The notes under the pieces: generated by a model
The model's database searches: none
What the model saw: only the letters and a program-made list of their open reading frames with translations
What the model was told of the DNA's origin: nothing
Source: Lichenostomus cassidix
Taxonomy: Eukaryota > Chordata > Aves > Passeriformes > Meliphagidae
Direction: 5' to 3'
DNA: 64,000 nucleotides
Assembly (NCBI GenBank): GCA_008360975.2
Contig: VLJF02000803.1
Coordinates: 1-64,000 of the forward strand
Shown here: positions 37,603 through 64,000 of the stretch, one piece after another
Layout: each line of letters opens with the position of its first letter
How positions within the stretch are numbered: the first letter of the stretch is position 1
Program-made: the position numbers and the translations under genes

Positions 37603-37684
37603 TGCGGGGGGCTGCGGGAGGGTGCGGTGTCCGGGGATTCACGCGGGGCTAGGCTGGGGCGTGGTGGCTGCGGAGCATCCGAGG

Positions 37685-37985
37685 GGAGAGGCTGGAGGGG
37701 GAGAAAAATCCCTGGAGGGAGAGGAAACTCCTTGGAGGGAGAGAAAATTCCCTGGAGGGAGAGAAAACTCCTTGGAGGGAGAGAAAACTCCTTGGAGGGA
37801 GAGAAAACTCCTCGGAGGGAGAGAAAATTCCCTTGAGGGAGAGAAAACTCCTTGAAGTGGGAGAAAACTCCTTGGAGGGAGAGAAAACTCCTTGCAGGGA
37901 GAGAAGATTCCCTGGAGGGAGAGAAAATTCCCTGGAGGGAGAGAACTCCTAGGAGGTAGAGAGAACTCCTCGGAGAGGGAGAGCA
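37685..37985. repeat. 20-bp array GAGAGAAAACTCCTTGGAGG upstream of SLC5A5
   Basis: About 14 copies between the SLC5A5 start codon and the CpG island. Confidence 0.9.
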
Positions 37986-38740
37986 AATTCCTGGGAGCGG
38001 GCGGTCCGAGGCGAAGCAGGGAGCGGGGCTGTGCCCCACCCCGTCCCCTCTGTGCCCCTTCCGGCCGCGGGCAGCGCCGAGGGCAGAGTCCGACGGGGAA
38101 CAACCCGAATTTGGCAGGGGAATCGCCCCAGTGCCTCCCGGTGTGGAGCAGGGAGTGTCCGGTCCGGCCGCTCCGGCCAGCGGCACCCAAAGGACACCGC
38201 CGGGTGGGTGGGAGGGAAGGAGCGACCCCTCCCCAAAAATCCAGCGCGAGCAAGGAGCGGCAGAGCCTCCGGCGGAGCCAAATTTATCTCCAGCCGAGGG
38301 GAACAAACAAACCAACCTGCCAGAAACCTTTTTACCCAGGAAAAGCAGGTTGCTCGCCGGCAGAGCGGGACGGACCGGCTGCCAGCCCGACGAGCCGAGC
38401 GGGGCTGCCTGGGGGTCCCTGGGGGTCCCCAAGGGTCCGTGCGACGTTCCCGGGGCGGTTTGCGGGGCTGGCCGCGCTCCGAGCCGCTCCGGCCGGTGGG
38501 AGGGGAGGATGGAGCGGCTGGACGCCGCGGCCATAACCCCTTCCCTCCCGCGCTGTCCCCGCGCTGTCCCCCGGCGGTGGCACCTGGCGGGATACGTGGC
38601 ACCGGGCGTGGGGTTGGCGCAGCTTCCTCATTCCCTGTCACAAGCGCCGCTTTGTCCCGCCCGGGCTGGGGACAAGTTTGGGGATTTCCAGCCTGTCGCC
38701 CCAAATCTGGCGGGTGAGGTTGGGGAATGGCGCTGACGTG
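37930..38740. promoter_or_regulatory. CpG island in the SLC5A5-JAK3 divergent intergenic region
   Basis: A non-repetitive CpG-rich block lies between the SLC5A5 start (37602, minus) and the JAK3 coding start (40979, plus). It is the best candidate for SLC5A5 and/or JAK3 upstream promoter and non-coding first exons. A TGACGTGG half-CRE-like site lies near 38727. No reading frame here resembles a known protein. Confidence 0.45.
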
Positions 38741-39175
38741 GGGCAGAGGTGCGGTGCGGGCAGGGTGGCCTCTGGTGTGGCACTGTCACCTCTGAGGTGT
38801 CACTGCGGGGGCACTGGCCTCTCCAAGTTGTCACCATGGGGGAACTGACCTCTCCAAGGTGTCCCCATGGGGGAACTGACCCCTATAAGGTCGCTGTCCC
38901 CTACACAGCATCACCACCAGGGCACTGTCACTTCCTCGAGGTGTCACCAGGAGGTCCCTGTCCCCTCCAGGTCATCACCATGATGTCTCCGTCCCCTCCG
39001 GGTCATCACCACGAGGTCACCGTCCCCTCCAAGGTGTCACCATGAAGGCATTGACCTCTCCCAGGTGTCACCACGAAGGCAACTGTCCCCTCTGAGCCAT
39101 CACCACAAGGTCACCGTCCCTTCCAAGGCGTCACCACGAGGTCACTGTCCCCTCTGGGCAGACGAGGACACCCGG
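38740..39175. repeat. GGTGTCACCACGAGGTCAC-type degenerate array
   Basis: 30-40 bp units with TGTCCCCTCCAAGGTG; intergenic. Confidence 0.75.
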
Positions 39176-39414
39176 TCCCTGCCTCCAGCGCTGGTGGCAT
39201 TGTCCCCATCACGGTCCCGGGGGGACAGGGCCGGGCAGGACCCCTCCCCTCCTCTCCGAGCGGCTGGGGACAAACAACGACTTTGGGCCACATCCGCCGG
39301 TGGGGACATGCGACAGCACACGGCCCGGGGGTGGCACACCCTGCGGTGGCACCTGGGGCACCTGGGGTGTCATCGGGGGTCACCGCAGTGGGGGTTGGCA
39401 GCTCTGGGGTCCGT

Positions 39415-39860
39415 GGGGTGTCCAGGGAGTGCCCAGTGTGTGCCCAGTGGCTGCCCAGGGGGTGTCCAGTGGGTGTCCAGTGCGTGCCCAGGGGATGTCC
39501 AGGGGATGTCCAGGGGGTGTCCAGGGGTGTCCAGTAGGTACCCAGTAGGTGCCCAGAGGGTGTCCAGGAGGTGTCCAGAGGGTGTCCAGGGGATGCCCAG
39601 GGAGTGTCCAGTGGGTGTCCAGGAAGTGTCCAGGGGGTACCCAAGGGATGTCCAGGGAGTGCCCAAGAGGTGCCCAGGTGGTTTCCAGGGGGTGACCAAC
39701 GGGTGTCCAGGGGATGTCCAGTGAGTGCCCAATGGGTGTCCGGACGATGTCCAGTGAATGCCCAGTGGATGTCCAGGAAGTACCCAATGGGTGCCCAGGG
39801 GGTGCCCATCGTGTGCCCAGTGGGTATCCAGTGGGTACCCAGGGGGTTCCCAGTTTCCCA
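39415..39860. repeat. GGGTGTCCAGGGGGTGCCCA array
   Basis: 10-12 bp base unit GGGTGTCCAG, intergenic upstream of JAK3. Confidence 0.88.
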
Positions 39861-40085
39861 GCCCATCACCCCACACCCCCCATCGCCGCACCCCGCGGTG
39901 TCACTCTGTCCCCCTCCCTCGCCAGGAAGCCACACACCCGGCGGTCCCCGAGCAGGAAGGAAGTCACCAGGGGATTTTTTATCTCTCTGCTTCGCTCTCA
40001 GCCGCCTACGCACCCCAGAGCCGGATCGGGCCGCGCGGCCTGCTGGGGACCCCAAACCCACCCCGCGGTGACACCCCGGCACGGC

Positions 40086-40220
40086 ACAGGTACCGGGGGG
40101 CTCCGCGATGGAGCTCCGCCATGGAGCCCAGGGATGGAGCTCCGCGATGGAGAGCTGGGGTGGAGCCCCAGGATGGAGCTCCGCAATGGAGCGCTGGGGT
40201 GGAGGGAGGCTGGGCCAGCC
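40086..40220. repeat. ATGGAGCTCCGCGATGGAG array
   Basis: Six or so units upstream of JAK3. The CAG/GTACCG just before it (40087) could be the donor of a non-coding JAK3 exon; unproven. Confidence 0.6.
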
Positions 40221-40289
40221 TGGCAGCGGGGGGGTTCTCCAACCGCGTGCCTCAGTTTCCCCTTCTTCCAAGCCGACCCCAGCCCTAGG

Positions 40290-40973
40290 GGGTTTGGGAC
40301 CTTGAGGGGTGTGACAGTGGGGTCACTCTGAGGGGTGTGACAAGGGGGTCACTGTGAGAGGTGTGACAATGGGGTCACTCCGAGGGCTGTGACAATGGGG
40401 TCACTCGGATTCCCCCGTTTTCTCTCAGCCCCCCACGGCCCCACCGCGGGGTTAGGACGAGGGGTGTGACAATGGGGTCACTCTGCGGGATGTGACAATG
40501 GGGTCACTCCGAACGCCCTGTTTTCTCACAGCCCCGCCGCGGGGTTGGGACCATGTGACAATGGGGTCACTCTGAGGGGCTGTGACAATGGGGTCACTCT
40601 GTGGGGTGTGACAATGGGGTCACTCGAATTCCCCCTGTTTGCAGCCCTGCCATGGCCCTGCCGCGGGGTTGGGATGATGAGGGATGTGACAATGGGGTCA
40701 CTCTGAACGGTGTGACAGTGGGGTCACTTTGAGTGGTGTGACAGGGGGGTCACTCTGAGGGCTGTGACAATGGGGTCACTATGATCCCCCCGTTTTCCCG
40801 CAGCCCCCATGGCCCTGCTGCGGGGTTGGGACGATGATGGGTGTGACAATGGGGTCACTCCGAGGGGTGTGACAATGGGGTCACTCAGAGGGGTCACTCT
40901 GAGCGGTGTGACAGTGGGGTCGCTCCGCGGGCTGTGACAATGGGGTCACCCCGACCCCGCCGTGTTCCCGCAG
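40290..40973 (+). repeat. Tandem array upstream of the JAK3 start exon with copies of its splice acceptor
   Basis: Repeats of GTGTGACAATGGGGTCACTC alternate with longer segments that copy the exon edge: a pyrimidine run, CAG, CCCCC, ATGGCCC. Edge copies have their CAG near 40427, 40529, 40644 and 40803; the latter two keep ATGGCC. The real acceptor is at 40971-40973. Confidence 0.85.
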
Positions 40974-40978
40974 CCCCC

Positions 40979-58355
<17,377 letters not shown>

Positions 58356-58493
58356 CCCACGCTGGGACCCCAGATCTGTCCCCAAATGGCCACGAGGACG
58401 CTTCCCTGTCCCCTCATCCCAATTTCCCACTGTGCAAACCCTCTGGCTTTTCCCCCTTTTTTCCCTGCTCTCTCCACGGCAGAATTCAGCTTT
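58356..58493 (+). other. JAK3: JAK3 proximal 3' untranslated region
   Basis: Unique sequence from the stop to the first poly(A) hexamer; no repeats seen. Confidence 0.65.
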
Positions 58494-58590
58494 ATTTTAT
58501 TAAAGTTTGGTCAATTTTATTAAAGTTTGGTCAATTTTATTAAAGTTTGGTCAATTTTATTAAACTTTGGTCCATTTTATTAAAGTTTGG
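58494..58590 (+). terminator. JAK3: JAK3 3' end: five ATTAAA poly(A) signals in a 20-bp tandem repeat
   Basis: ATTAAA occurs at 58499, 58519, 58539, 58559 and 58579, exactly 20 nt apart, within units of the form TTTTATTAAAGTTTGGTCAA. They lie 144-230 nt past the stop codon and are followed by T/G-rich sequence, as expected at a cleavage site. ATTAAA is the commonest variant of AATAAA. Confidence 0.7.
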
Positions 58591-58779
58591 TCAGTTTTCC
58601 TGCTAGGAGGAGGTCAGTGGGACATGTGGGACAGGGAGGGGAGTGGGATTGAGCACCACAGGAATTCCCAGACCCTCGGGATCCACAGCCTCATCCCCGG
58701 GAGCTGTGGGCTGGGAGAAGGGAGTGGGATTTGCCGCTGGTTATCCCACAGCAGCCTGGACCCTTCTGCCCTGCTGAGA

Positions 58780-59945
58780 CCCACAGATCCCCCAAGAGAC
58801 CCCCCTGGACCCCCAGCTGCAGAATCCAGTGGGACAGAGATGGATTTTGGGTTCCCATCCAAGGTGGTGGCACCATCCCAGAGTCACAAATCCCCCCTGG
58901 AGAGACCCCCTGGACCCCCAGCTGCAGACCCAGTGGGACAGGGATGGATTTTGGGTTCCTATCCAAGGTGTGGCACCATCCCAAAGTCACAAATTCTCCC
59001 ACAAAGACCCCCTGGACTCCTCATTGCAGATTCCAGTGGGACAGAGATGGATCCATGGATTTCGGGTCCTTATCCAAGGTGGTGGCACCATCCCAGAGTC
59101 ACAAATCCCCCCTGGAGAGACCCCTTGGACCTCCAGCTTCACAGACCAGTGGGACAGGGATGGATCCATGGATTTTAGGTTCCTATCCAAGGTGGTGGCA
59201 CCATCCCAGAGTCACAAATCCGCCCACAAAGACCCCCTGGACCCCCAGCTGCAATCCAGTGGGACAGAGATGGATTTTGGGTTCCTATCCAAGGTGTGGC
59301 ACCATCCCAGAGTCACAAATTCCCTCACAAAGACCCCCTGGATCCCTCACTGAGGAATCCAGTGGGACAGAGATGGATCCATGGATTTTGGGTTCCCATC
59401 CAAGGTGGTGACACCATCCCAGACCCACAAATTCCCCCACAGAGACCCCCTGGACCTCTCACTGCAGAGCCCAGAGGGACAGGGATGGATTTTAGGTCCT
59501 TATCCAAGGTGTGACACCATCCCAGAGTCAGGAATTCCCCTGGGGAGACCCCCTGGACATCCCAGAGTCACAAATTCCCCCCCAGAGACCCCCTGGACCC
59601 CCAGCTGCAGAATCCAGTGGGACAGGGATGGATCCATGGATTTTGGGTTCCTATCCAAGGTGGTGACACCATCCCAGAGTCACAAATTCCCCCCCAGAGA
59701 CCCCCTGGACCCCTCACTGCAGACCCAGTGGGACAGAGATGGATTTTGGGTTCCTCTCCAAGGTGGTGGCACCATCCCAAAGTCACAAATTCCCCCACAA
59801 AGACCCCCTGGATCCCTCACTGAGGAATCCAGTGGGACAGGGATGGATCCATGGATTTCGGGTTCTTATCCAAGGTGGTGGCACCATCCCGGAGTCAGGA
59901 ATTCCCCCAAAGAGACCCCCTGGGCCCCCCAGCTGAAGAATCTCA
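58780..59945. repeat. About 105-bp array, core GGTGGTGGCACCATCCCAGA, downstream of JAK3
   Basis: About 11 copies; others hold AATCCAGTGGGACAGAGATG and ACCCCCTGGACCCC. Confidence 0.9.
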
Positions 59946-61010
59946 TTTTGGGATGGGATGGATTGAGATTGAGATTGGGATTGGGATAGGATTTTTGGAT
60001 GGGATGGGATTTTTGGATGGGATGGATTGGGATGGATTGGGATGGGATTTTGGGATGGGATTGGGATGGGATTTTGGGATGGGAAGGGATTGGGATGGGA
60101 CAGGGATTGTAACTGGGATGAGATGGAATGGGATGGAATCCATGGGATGGGATTGGGATGGGACTGGGATCCATGGGATGGGATAGGATGGGATTTGGGG
60201 ATTTTGGGGATTTGGGGATTTTGGGGATTTGGGTATGGGATTGGGATGGATTGGGATGGGAAGGGATTGGGATTGGGATGGGATGGGATTGGGGTGGGAA
60301 GGGATTGGGATGGAATTGGGATGGGATTGGGATGGGATTGGGTTTAAAGACTGGGATGGATTGGGATGGGATGGGATGGGATCCATGGGACTGGATTGGG
60401 ATGGGATTTTGGGATGGGATTTTGGGATGGGAAGGGATGGGAATGGAATGGGATTGGGTTTAGGGATTGGGATGGATTGGGATGGGATGGATTGGGATGG
60501 GAAGGGATTGGGATGGGATTTTGGGATGGGGTGGGATTGGGTTTAGGGATTGGGATGGATTGATTGGAATGGAATGGGATGGGATTGGGATGGATTGGGA
60601 TGGGATTTTGGGGTGGTATTGGGATGGGATTTTGGGATTTTAGGATGGGAAGGGGTTGGGATGGGATTGGATGGGATTGGGATTGTAATTGGGATGGGAT
60701 GGGATGGGATGGGATGGGATGGGATGGGATGGGATGGAATCCATGGGATGGGATGGGATGGAATCCATGGGATGGGATGGGATTTTGGGATTTTGGGATG
60801 GGAAAGGATTGGTATTGGGATGGGATGGGATTTTGGGATTTTGGGATTTTGGGATTTTGGGATATTGGGATTTTGGGATTCTGGGATGGGAAGGGATTGG
60901 GATGGGATTGGGATGGGATTGGATGGGATTGGGATTGTAATTGGGATGGGATGGGATGGGATTGGGATGGGATGGATTGGGATGGGATGGATTGGGATCA
61001 GGACATGCAC
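59945..61010. repeat. GGGATGGGATTTTGGGATTG array between JAK3 and FCHO1
   Basis: Degenerate 5-6 bp GGGAT units, G-rich on plus. Confidence 0.9.
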
Positions 61011-61074
61011 CACAGCCAGATAGGATCACAAACCCTCATCAGCATCATCGGCGAGCAATTAACCAGCGAACAAA

Positions 61075-61100
61075 TTAGAAAATAAAATGTTTAATAAAAC
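61075..61100. terminator. Overlapping opposite-strand poly(A) hexamers between convergent JAK3 and FCHO1
   Basis: ATTAAA on the minus strand (61095-61090) would end FCHO1 about 195 nt past its stop. On the plus strand AATAAA occurs at 61081 and 61093, a possible distal JAK3 site. The sequence around it (61010-61150) is non-repetitive, unusual for this stretch. Confidence 0.55.
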
Positions 61101-61288
61101 AGCAGCTCCTGCTCCCTTCACAGCACAGCGGGACGGCAGGGACAGGGAGCAGGAGGTGACACGGGGACAGAGCCACACACAGAGGGGACAGCGACAGGAC
61201 GAGGAAGATAAGGATGAGGAGGAATCCAGCCAGCCTCCATCGAGGTTTCCAAGTTCACCCAGGGGGGTTTGGGGGGTTTGGGGTCACC
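61096..61288 (-). other. FCHO1: FCHO1 3' untranslated region
   Basis: Non-repetitive sequence between the TGA at 61289 and the ATTAAA hexamer; contains short A/G-rich runs only. Confidence 0.55.
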
Positions 61289-61311
61289 TCAGGACCCTGC
61301 CAGGTAAATCC
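61289..61311 (-). CDS. FCHO1: FCHO1 last coding exon (23 nt)
   Basis: Acceptor TCTGCAG followed by GG ATT TAC CTG GCA GGG TCC TGA. It gives GIYLAGS in place of the family's GKYLADN/C, supporting this tiny exon. Confidence 0.8.
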
Positions 61312-62576
61312 CTGCAGAGGGACAGGACAGGGAGCAGGGAGGGCAAAGCTCCAGATGGGAATTTGGGGAGAAAATTTGGGGGAAAAAGGGGGTTTGGGGG
61401 CAAATTTGGGGGCAAAGGGGGTTTGAGGAAATTTGGGAAAAGGGGTTGGGGGAAATTTGGGGGAAAATTTGGGGGGAAAGAGGGTTTGGGGGGAAATTTG
61501 GGGGAAAATTTGGGGGGAAAGGGGGTTTGGGGGGTGGGAGGGAAAACCTGAGTACCCCAAAGAGCAGGGAAAAGGACCCTAAGAGCAGGAAAAGGATCCT
61601 AAATACCCCAGGGAAGGGACCCCAAGCACCCCAAAGAGCAGGAAAAGGACCCCAAACACCCCAGGAAAGGCACCCTGAGCACCCCAAAGAGTGGGAAAAG
61701 GACCCTAAATACCCCAGGAAGGGAACCCTGAGTACCCCAAAGAGGAGGGAAAGGACCCTAAGAGCAGGAAAAGGATCTTGTACACCCCAAAGAGCAAGGA
61801 AAGGACCCCAAGCACCCCAAAGAGCAGGGAAAGGACCCTAAATACCCCAGGAAAGGCACCCTGAGAACCCCAAAGAGTGGGAGAAGGACCCCAAACACCC
61901 CAAGAAAGGAACCCTGAGTACCCCAAAGAGCACAAAAAGGACCCTAAACACCCCAGGAAGGAACCCCAAACACCCCAGAAAAAGCACCCTGAGCACCCCA
62001 AGGGGAAGGAAAGGGAAGGGAAAGAGCAGGGATGAGACCCTAAATACCCCAGGGAAATGACCCCAAGTACCCCAAAGAGCACAAAAAGAACCCTAAATAC
62101 CCCAGGAAGGAACCCCAAGCACCCCAAAGGGCACAAAAAGGACCCCAAACACCCCAGGAAGGAACCCCAAGCACCCCAGAAAAAGCACCCTGAGCACCCA
62201 AGGATGTGGAGAAGACCTCACACCCCCCAAACCCACATCTCAGCACCCCAACCCCACGCCCTACCTGTGGCGAACCTCTTCTTGACCAGCGACATGCGGT
62301 AGCCACTGCCGGCCAGCTCCACCTCCACGCCGGACAGCGTGCTGCCCTCGCTGCTGAACTGGGCAGCCACCGGGCTGGGCTTACTGGGACCAGTAAGCGG
62401 CTCCCAGCTGGCCGACAGGCGGCCACAGCCTGGGGGGACAGCAGGGGTTGGGGGGTCAGGGTGACCCCGTTGTCCCCTGTGGCACCCCAAGAAGGGTGGG
62501 TGTGAGCTGACCTGCCTGCCCTGGGGCTGCGGGGATGTCTAGAAGTTTCCAGAGGAGGCGTTTTTCCTCGAGGTTC
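61289..62576 (-). CDS. FCHO1: FCHO1, C-terminal end of the mu-homology domain (partial, last three coding exons found)
   Basis: Exons 62576-62512, 62429-62265 and 61311-61289 join in frame. They encode [20 protein letters not shown], then [38 protein letters not shown] and [10 protein letters not shown], ending IYLAGS. This matches the end of FCHO1/FCHO2, F-BAR proteins that bind membrane and AP-2 adaptor to start clathrin-coated pits; the mu-homology domain is the cargo/adaptor-binding part. FCHO1 is chosen over FCHO2 because of synteny with JAK3. The 5' part lies beyond 64000; no further exon was recognised between 62577 and 64000. Confidence 0.88.
61350..62215. repeat. GGGGGAAATTTGGGGG then CCCCAAGCACCCCAAAGAGC arrays, FCHO1 last intron
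   Basis: First array 61350-61540; second, about 35-45 bp units with AGGAAAAGGACCC, 61550-62215. Confidence 0.88.
62265..62429 (-). CDS. FCHO1: FCHO1 penultimate coding exon
   Basis: Acceptor CCCCCCAG; 54 full codons from CGRLSASW to KKRFAT; leaves in phase 1 at GTAGGGCG. Confidence 0.9.
62512..62576 (-). CDS. FCHO1: FCHO1 third-from-last coding exon
   Basis: Acceptor CCCCAACAG; enters in phase 2, encodes [20 protein letters not shown] and Ala, leaves in phase 1 at GTCAGCTC. Confidence 0.85.
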
Positions 62577-62589
62577 CTGTTGGGGTGAG

Positions 62590-62820
62590 GGAGGTGGTGA
62601 AGTTCTGCATGGATCTCAAAATCCACCCTGGTGCTCGAGTTGTCAGAGATCCCAAAATCCACCCTGGTGCTCAAGTTCTCTATGGATCCCAAAATCCACC
62701 CTGGTCCTTGAGTTCTCCACAGATCCCAAAATCCACCCTGGTGCTCGAGTTCTCTAAGGATCCCAAAATCCACCCTGGTCCTCAAGTTCTCCACAGATCC
62801 CAAAATCCACCCTGCTCTGC
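62590..62820. repeat. GATCCCAAAATCCACCCTGG array, FCHO1 intron
   Basis: About 39-bp units, six copies. Confidence 0.85.
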
Positions 62821-62869
62821 CCAGCCACACCTCTCTGCATTCCTTACCCCAGCAGCACCCCAAATTTCT

Positions 62870-63725
62870 GGGCTCAAAGTTCCCATTTCCCAGCTCAAAG
62901 TTCCCAGTTCCCAGTCCAGGATTCCCATTTCCCAGTTCAGTGTCCCCATTTCCCAGTCCAGTGTCCCCATTTCCCAGCTCAGTGTCCCCATTTCCCAGTT
63001 AAAGGTCCCCATTTCCCAGTTAAAAGTCCCCAATTCCCAGTTCAGTGTCCCCATTTCCTGGTAAAAGGTTCCCATTTCCCAGTCCAGTGTCCCCTTCTCC
63101 CAGTCCAGGATTCCCATTTCCCAGCTCAGCATCTCCATTTCCCAGTTATAGGTTCCCATCTCCCAGTCCAGAGTTCCCATTTTCCAGTCCAGTGTCCCCA
63201 TTTCCCAGCTCAAGGTCCCCAATTCCCAGTTAAAAGTCCCCAATTCCCAGTTCAGTGTCCCCATTTCCCAGTCCAAGGTTCCCATCTCCCAGTCCAGGGT
63301 CCCCAGTTCCCAGCTCCAAGTTCCCATTTCCCAGTTCAAGCTTCCCATTTCCCAGCTCAAAGTTCCCATTTCCCAGTCCAGTGTCCCCAGTTCCCAGCTC
63401 AAAGTCCCCAGTTCCCAGTCCAGTGTCCCCTTCTCCCAGTCCAGTGTCCCCATTTCCTGGCTCAAGGTCCCCAATTCCCAGTCCAGTGTCCCCATTTCCT
63501 GGTTAAAGGTTCCCATTTCCCAGTTCAAGCTTCCCATTTCCCAGTTCAGTGTCCCCATTTCCCAGTCCAGTGTCCCCTTCTTCCAGTCCAGCATTCCCAA
63601 TTCCCAGTTAAAGGTCCCCATTTCCCAGTTGAAGGTCCCCAATTCCCAGTTCAGTGTCCCCATTTCCCAGCTCAAGGTTCCCATTTCCCAGTTTGGTGTC
63701 CCCAGTTCCCAGTCCAGGGTCCCCT
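62870..63725. repeat. CCCATTTCCCAGTTCAGTGT array, FCHO1 intron
   Basis: About 41 copies of 20-21 bp. Confidence 0.92.
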
Positions 63726-63739
63726 TCTCCCACCCTTGG

Positions 63740-64000
63740 GGGGTGTTTGGGACCCCAGACCCTGCCAAAATTCAGGACCCCAGACCCTGCATTTCCCACC
63801 CTATTAAGCTCCAGGACCCCAAACCCTCCATCTCCCCCCTCTTCCATCCAGGACCCCAGACCCTCAATTTCCCACCCCATTAAGCCCCAGAACCCCTTAT
63901 CCTTTCTCTCCCACCCCATTAAGCTCCAGAATCCCATATCCTTTCTCTCCCACCCCATATCTTTCTCTCCCACCCCATATCCTGCATCTCCCACCCCATA
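63740..64000. repeat. CCCACCCCATTAAGCTCCAG array at the window end
   Basis: 35-60 bp degenerate units with GGACCCCAGACCCTGC; no exon seen. Confidence 0.75.

Noticed and set aside
58600..59945. INSL3 or another gene downstream of JAK3
   Set aside because: Entire stretch is a 105-bp array; frames repeat with it and contain no Cys pattern of relaxin-family peptides.
62782..63768. FCHO1 coding exon in the 328-residue Trp/Glu/Leu frame
   Set aside because: A pure 20-21 bp array translation (GTLDWEMGTL-like); unlike the mu-homology domain.

Overview
The window looks like a GC-rich, gene-dense stretch of a bird chromosome, probably a microchromosome; a passerine-like species is my guess. The genes have many exons with GT/AG introns, the promoters sit in CpG islands, and almost every intron and spacer is filled with tandem repeats. 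I saw no dispersed transposon. Four vertebrate genes were identified by translating exons and comparing them with remembered family sequences: CCDC124 (minus), SLC5A5 (sodium/iodide symporter, minus), JAK3 (plus) and the last three recognisable coding exons of FCHO1 (minus). This matches the mammalian order FCHO1-JAK3-SLC5A5-CCDC124, without the B3GNT3, INSL3 and RPL18A genes that lie among them in human.

Layout. 1-11.5 kb has no recognisable coding exon. It holds three GC-rich or CpG-island blocks (about 1.5-1.85, 2.2-3.2 and 4.3-5.8 kb), a cluster of four RFX X-box palindromes (8443-8546), a MEF2-type site (868-877) and many minisatellites. 11.5-22.4 kb is CCDC124: 4 coding exons, 221 aa, with a CpG-island promoter carrying a YY1-type site. 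23.26-37.6 kb is SLC5A5: 14 coding exons, 614 aa, with a canonical poly(A) signal. 37.6-41.0 kb is a divergent SLC5A5/JAK3 intergenic region with a CpG island. 40.98-58.36 kb is JAK3: 23 coding exons, 1116 aa, with FERM, SH2, pseudokinase and kinase domains all in frame. 58.4-61.3 kb separates the convergent ends of JAK3 and FCHO1. 61.3-62.6 kb carries the C-terminal end of the FCHO1 mu-homology domain, and 62.6-64 kb is repeat.

The most striking signal is in how the repeats relate to the genes. In at least seven places a tandem array contains extra copies of the neighbouring exon edge, including the functional splice junction and in two cases the start codon: CCDC124 first coding exon (6 extra acceptor+ATG copies), JAK3 start exon (about 4 acceptor copies), JAK3 exon 2 (about 15 exact extra donor copies), JAK3 exon 16 (4 extra donors), SLC5A5 exon 6 (4 extra donors), exon 8 (about 5) and exon 11 (about 6). 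The JAK3 poly(A) hexamer is likewise present five times at exact 20-nt spacing. I interpret these as gene-processing signals caught up in minisatellite growth, giving dense fields of decoy splice and poly(A) sites.

A second strong signal is an array of 12 perfect cAMP-response elements at 21-22 bp steps (two helical turns) inside SLC5A5, a gene whose mammalian counterpart is induced by TSH through cAMP.

All identifications come from reading the sequence and recalled family knowledge; no database search was run. Repeat boundaries are approximate.
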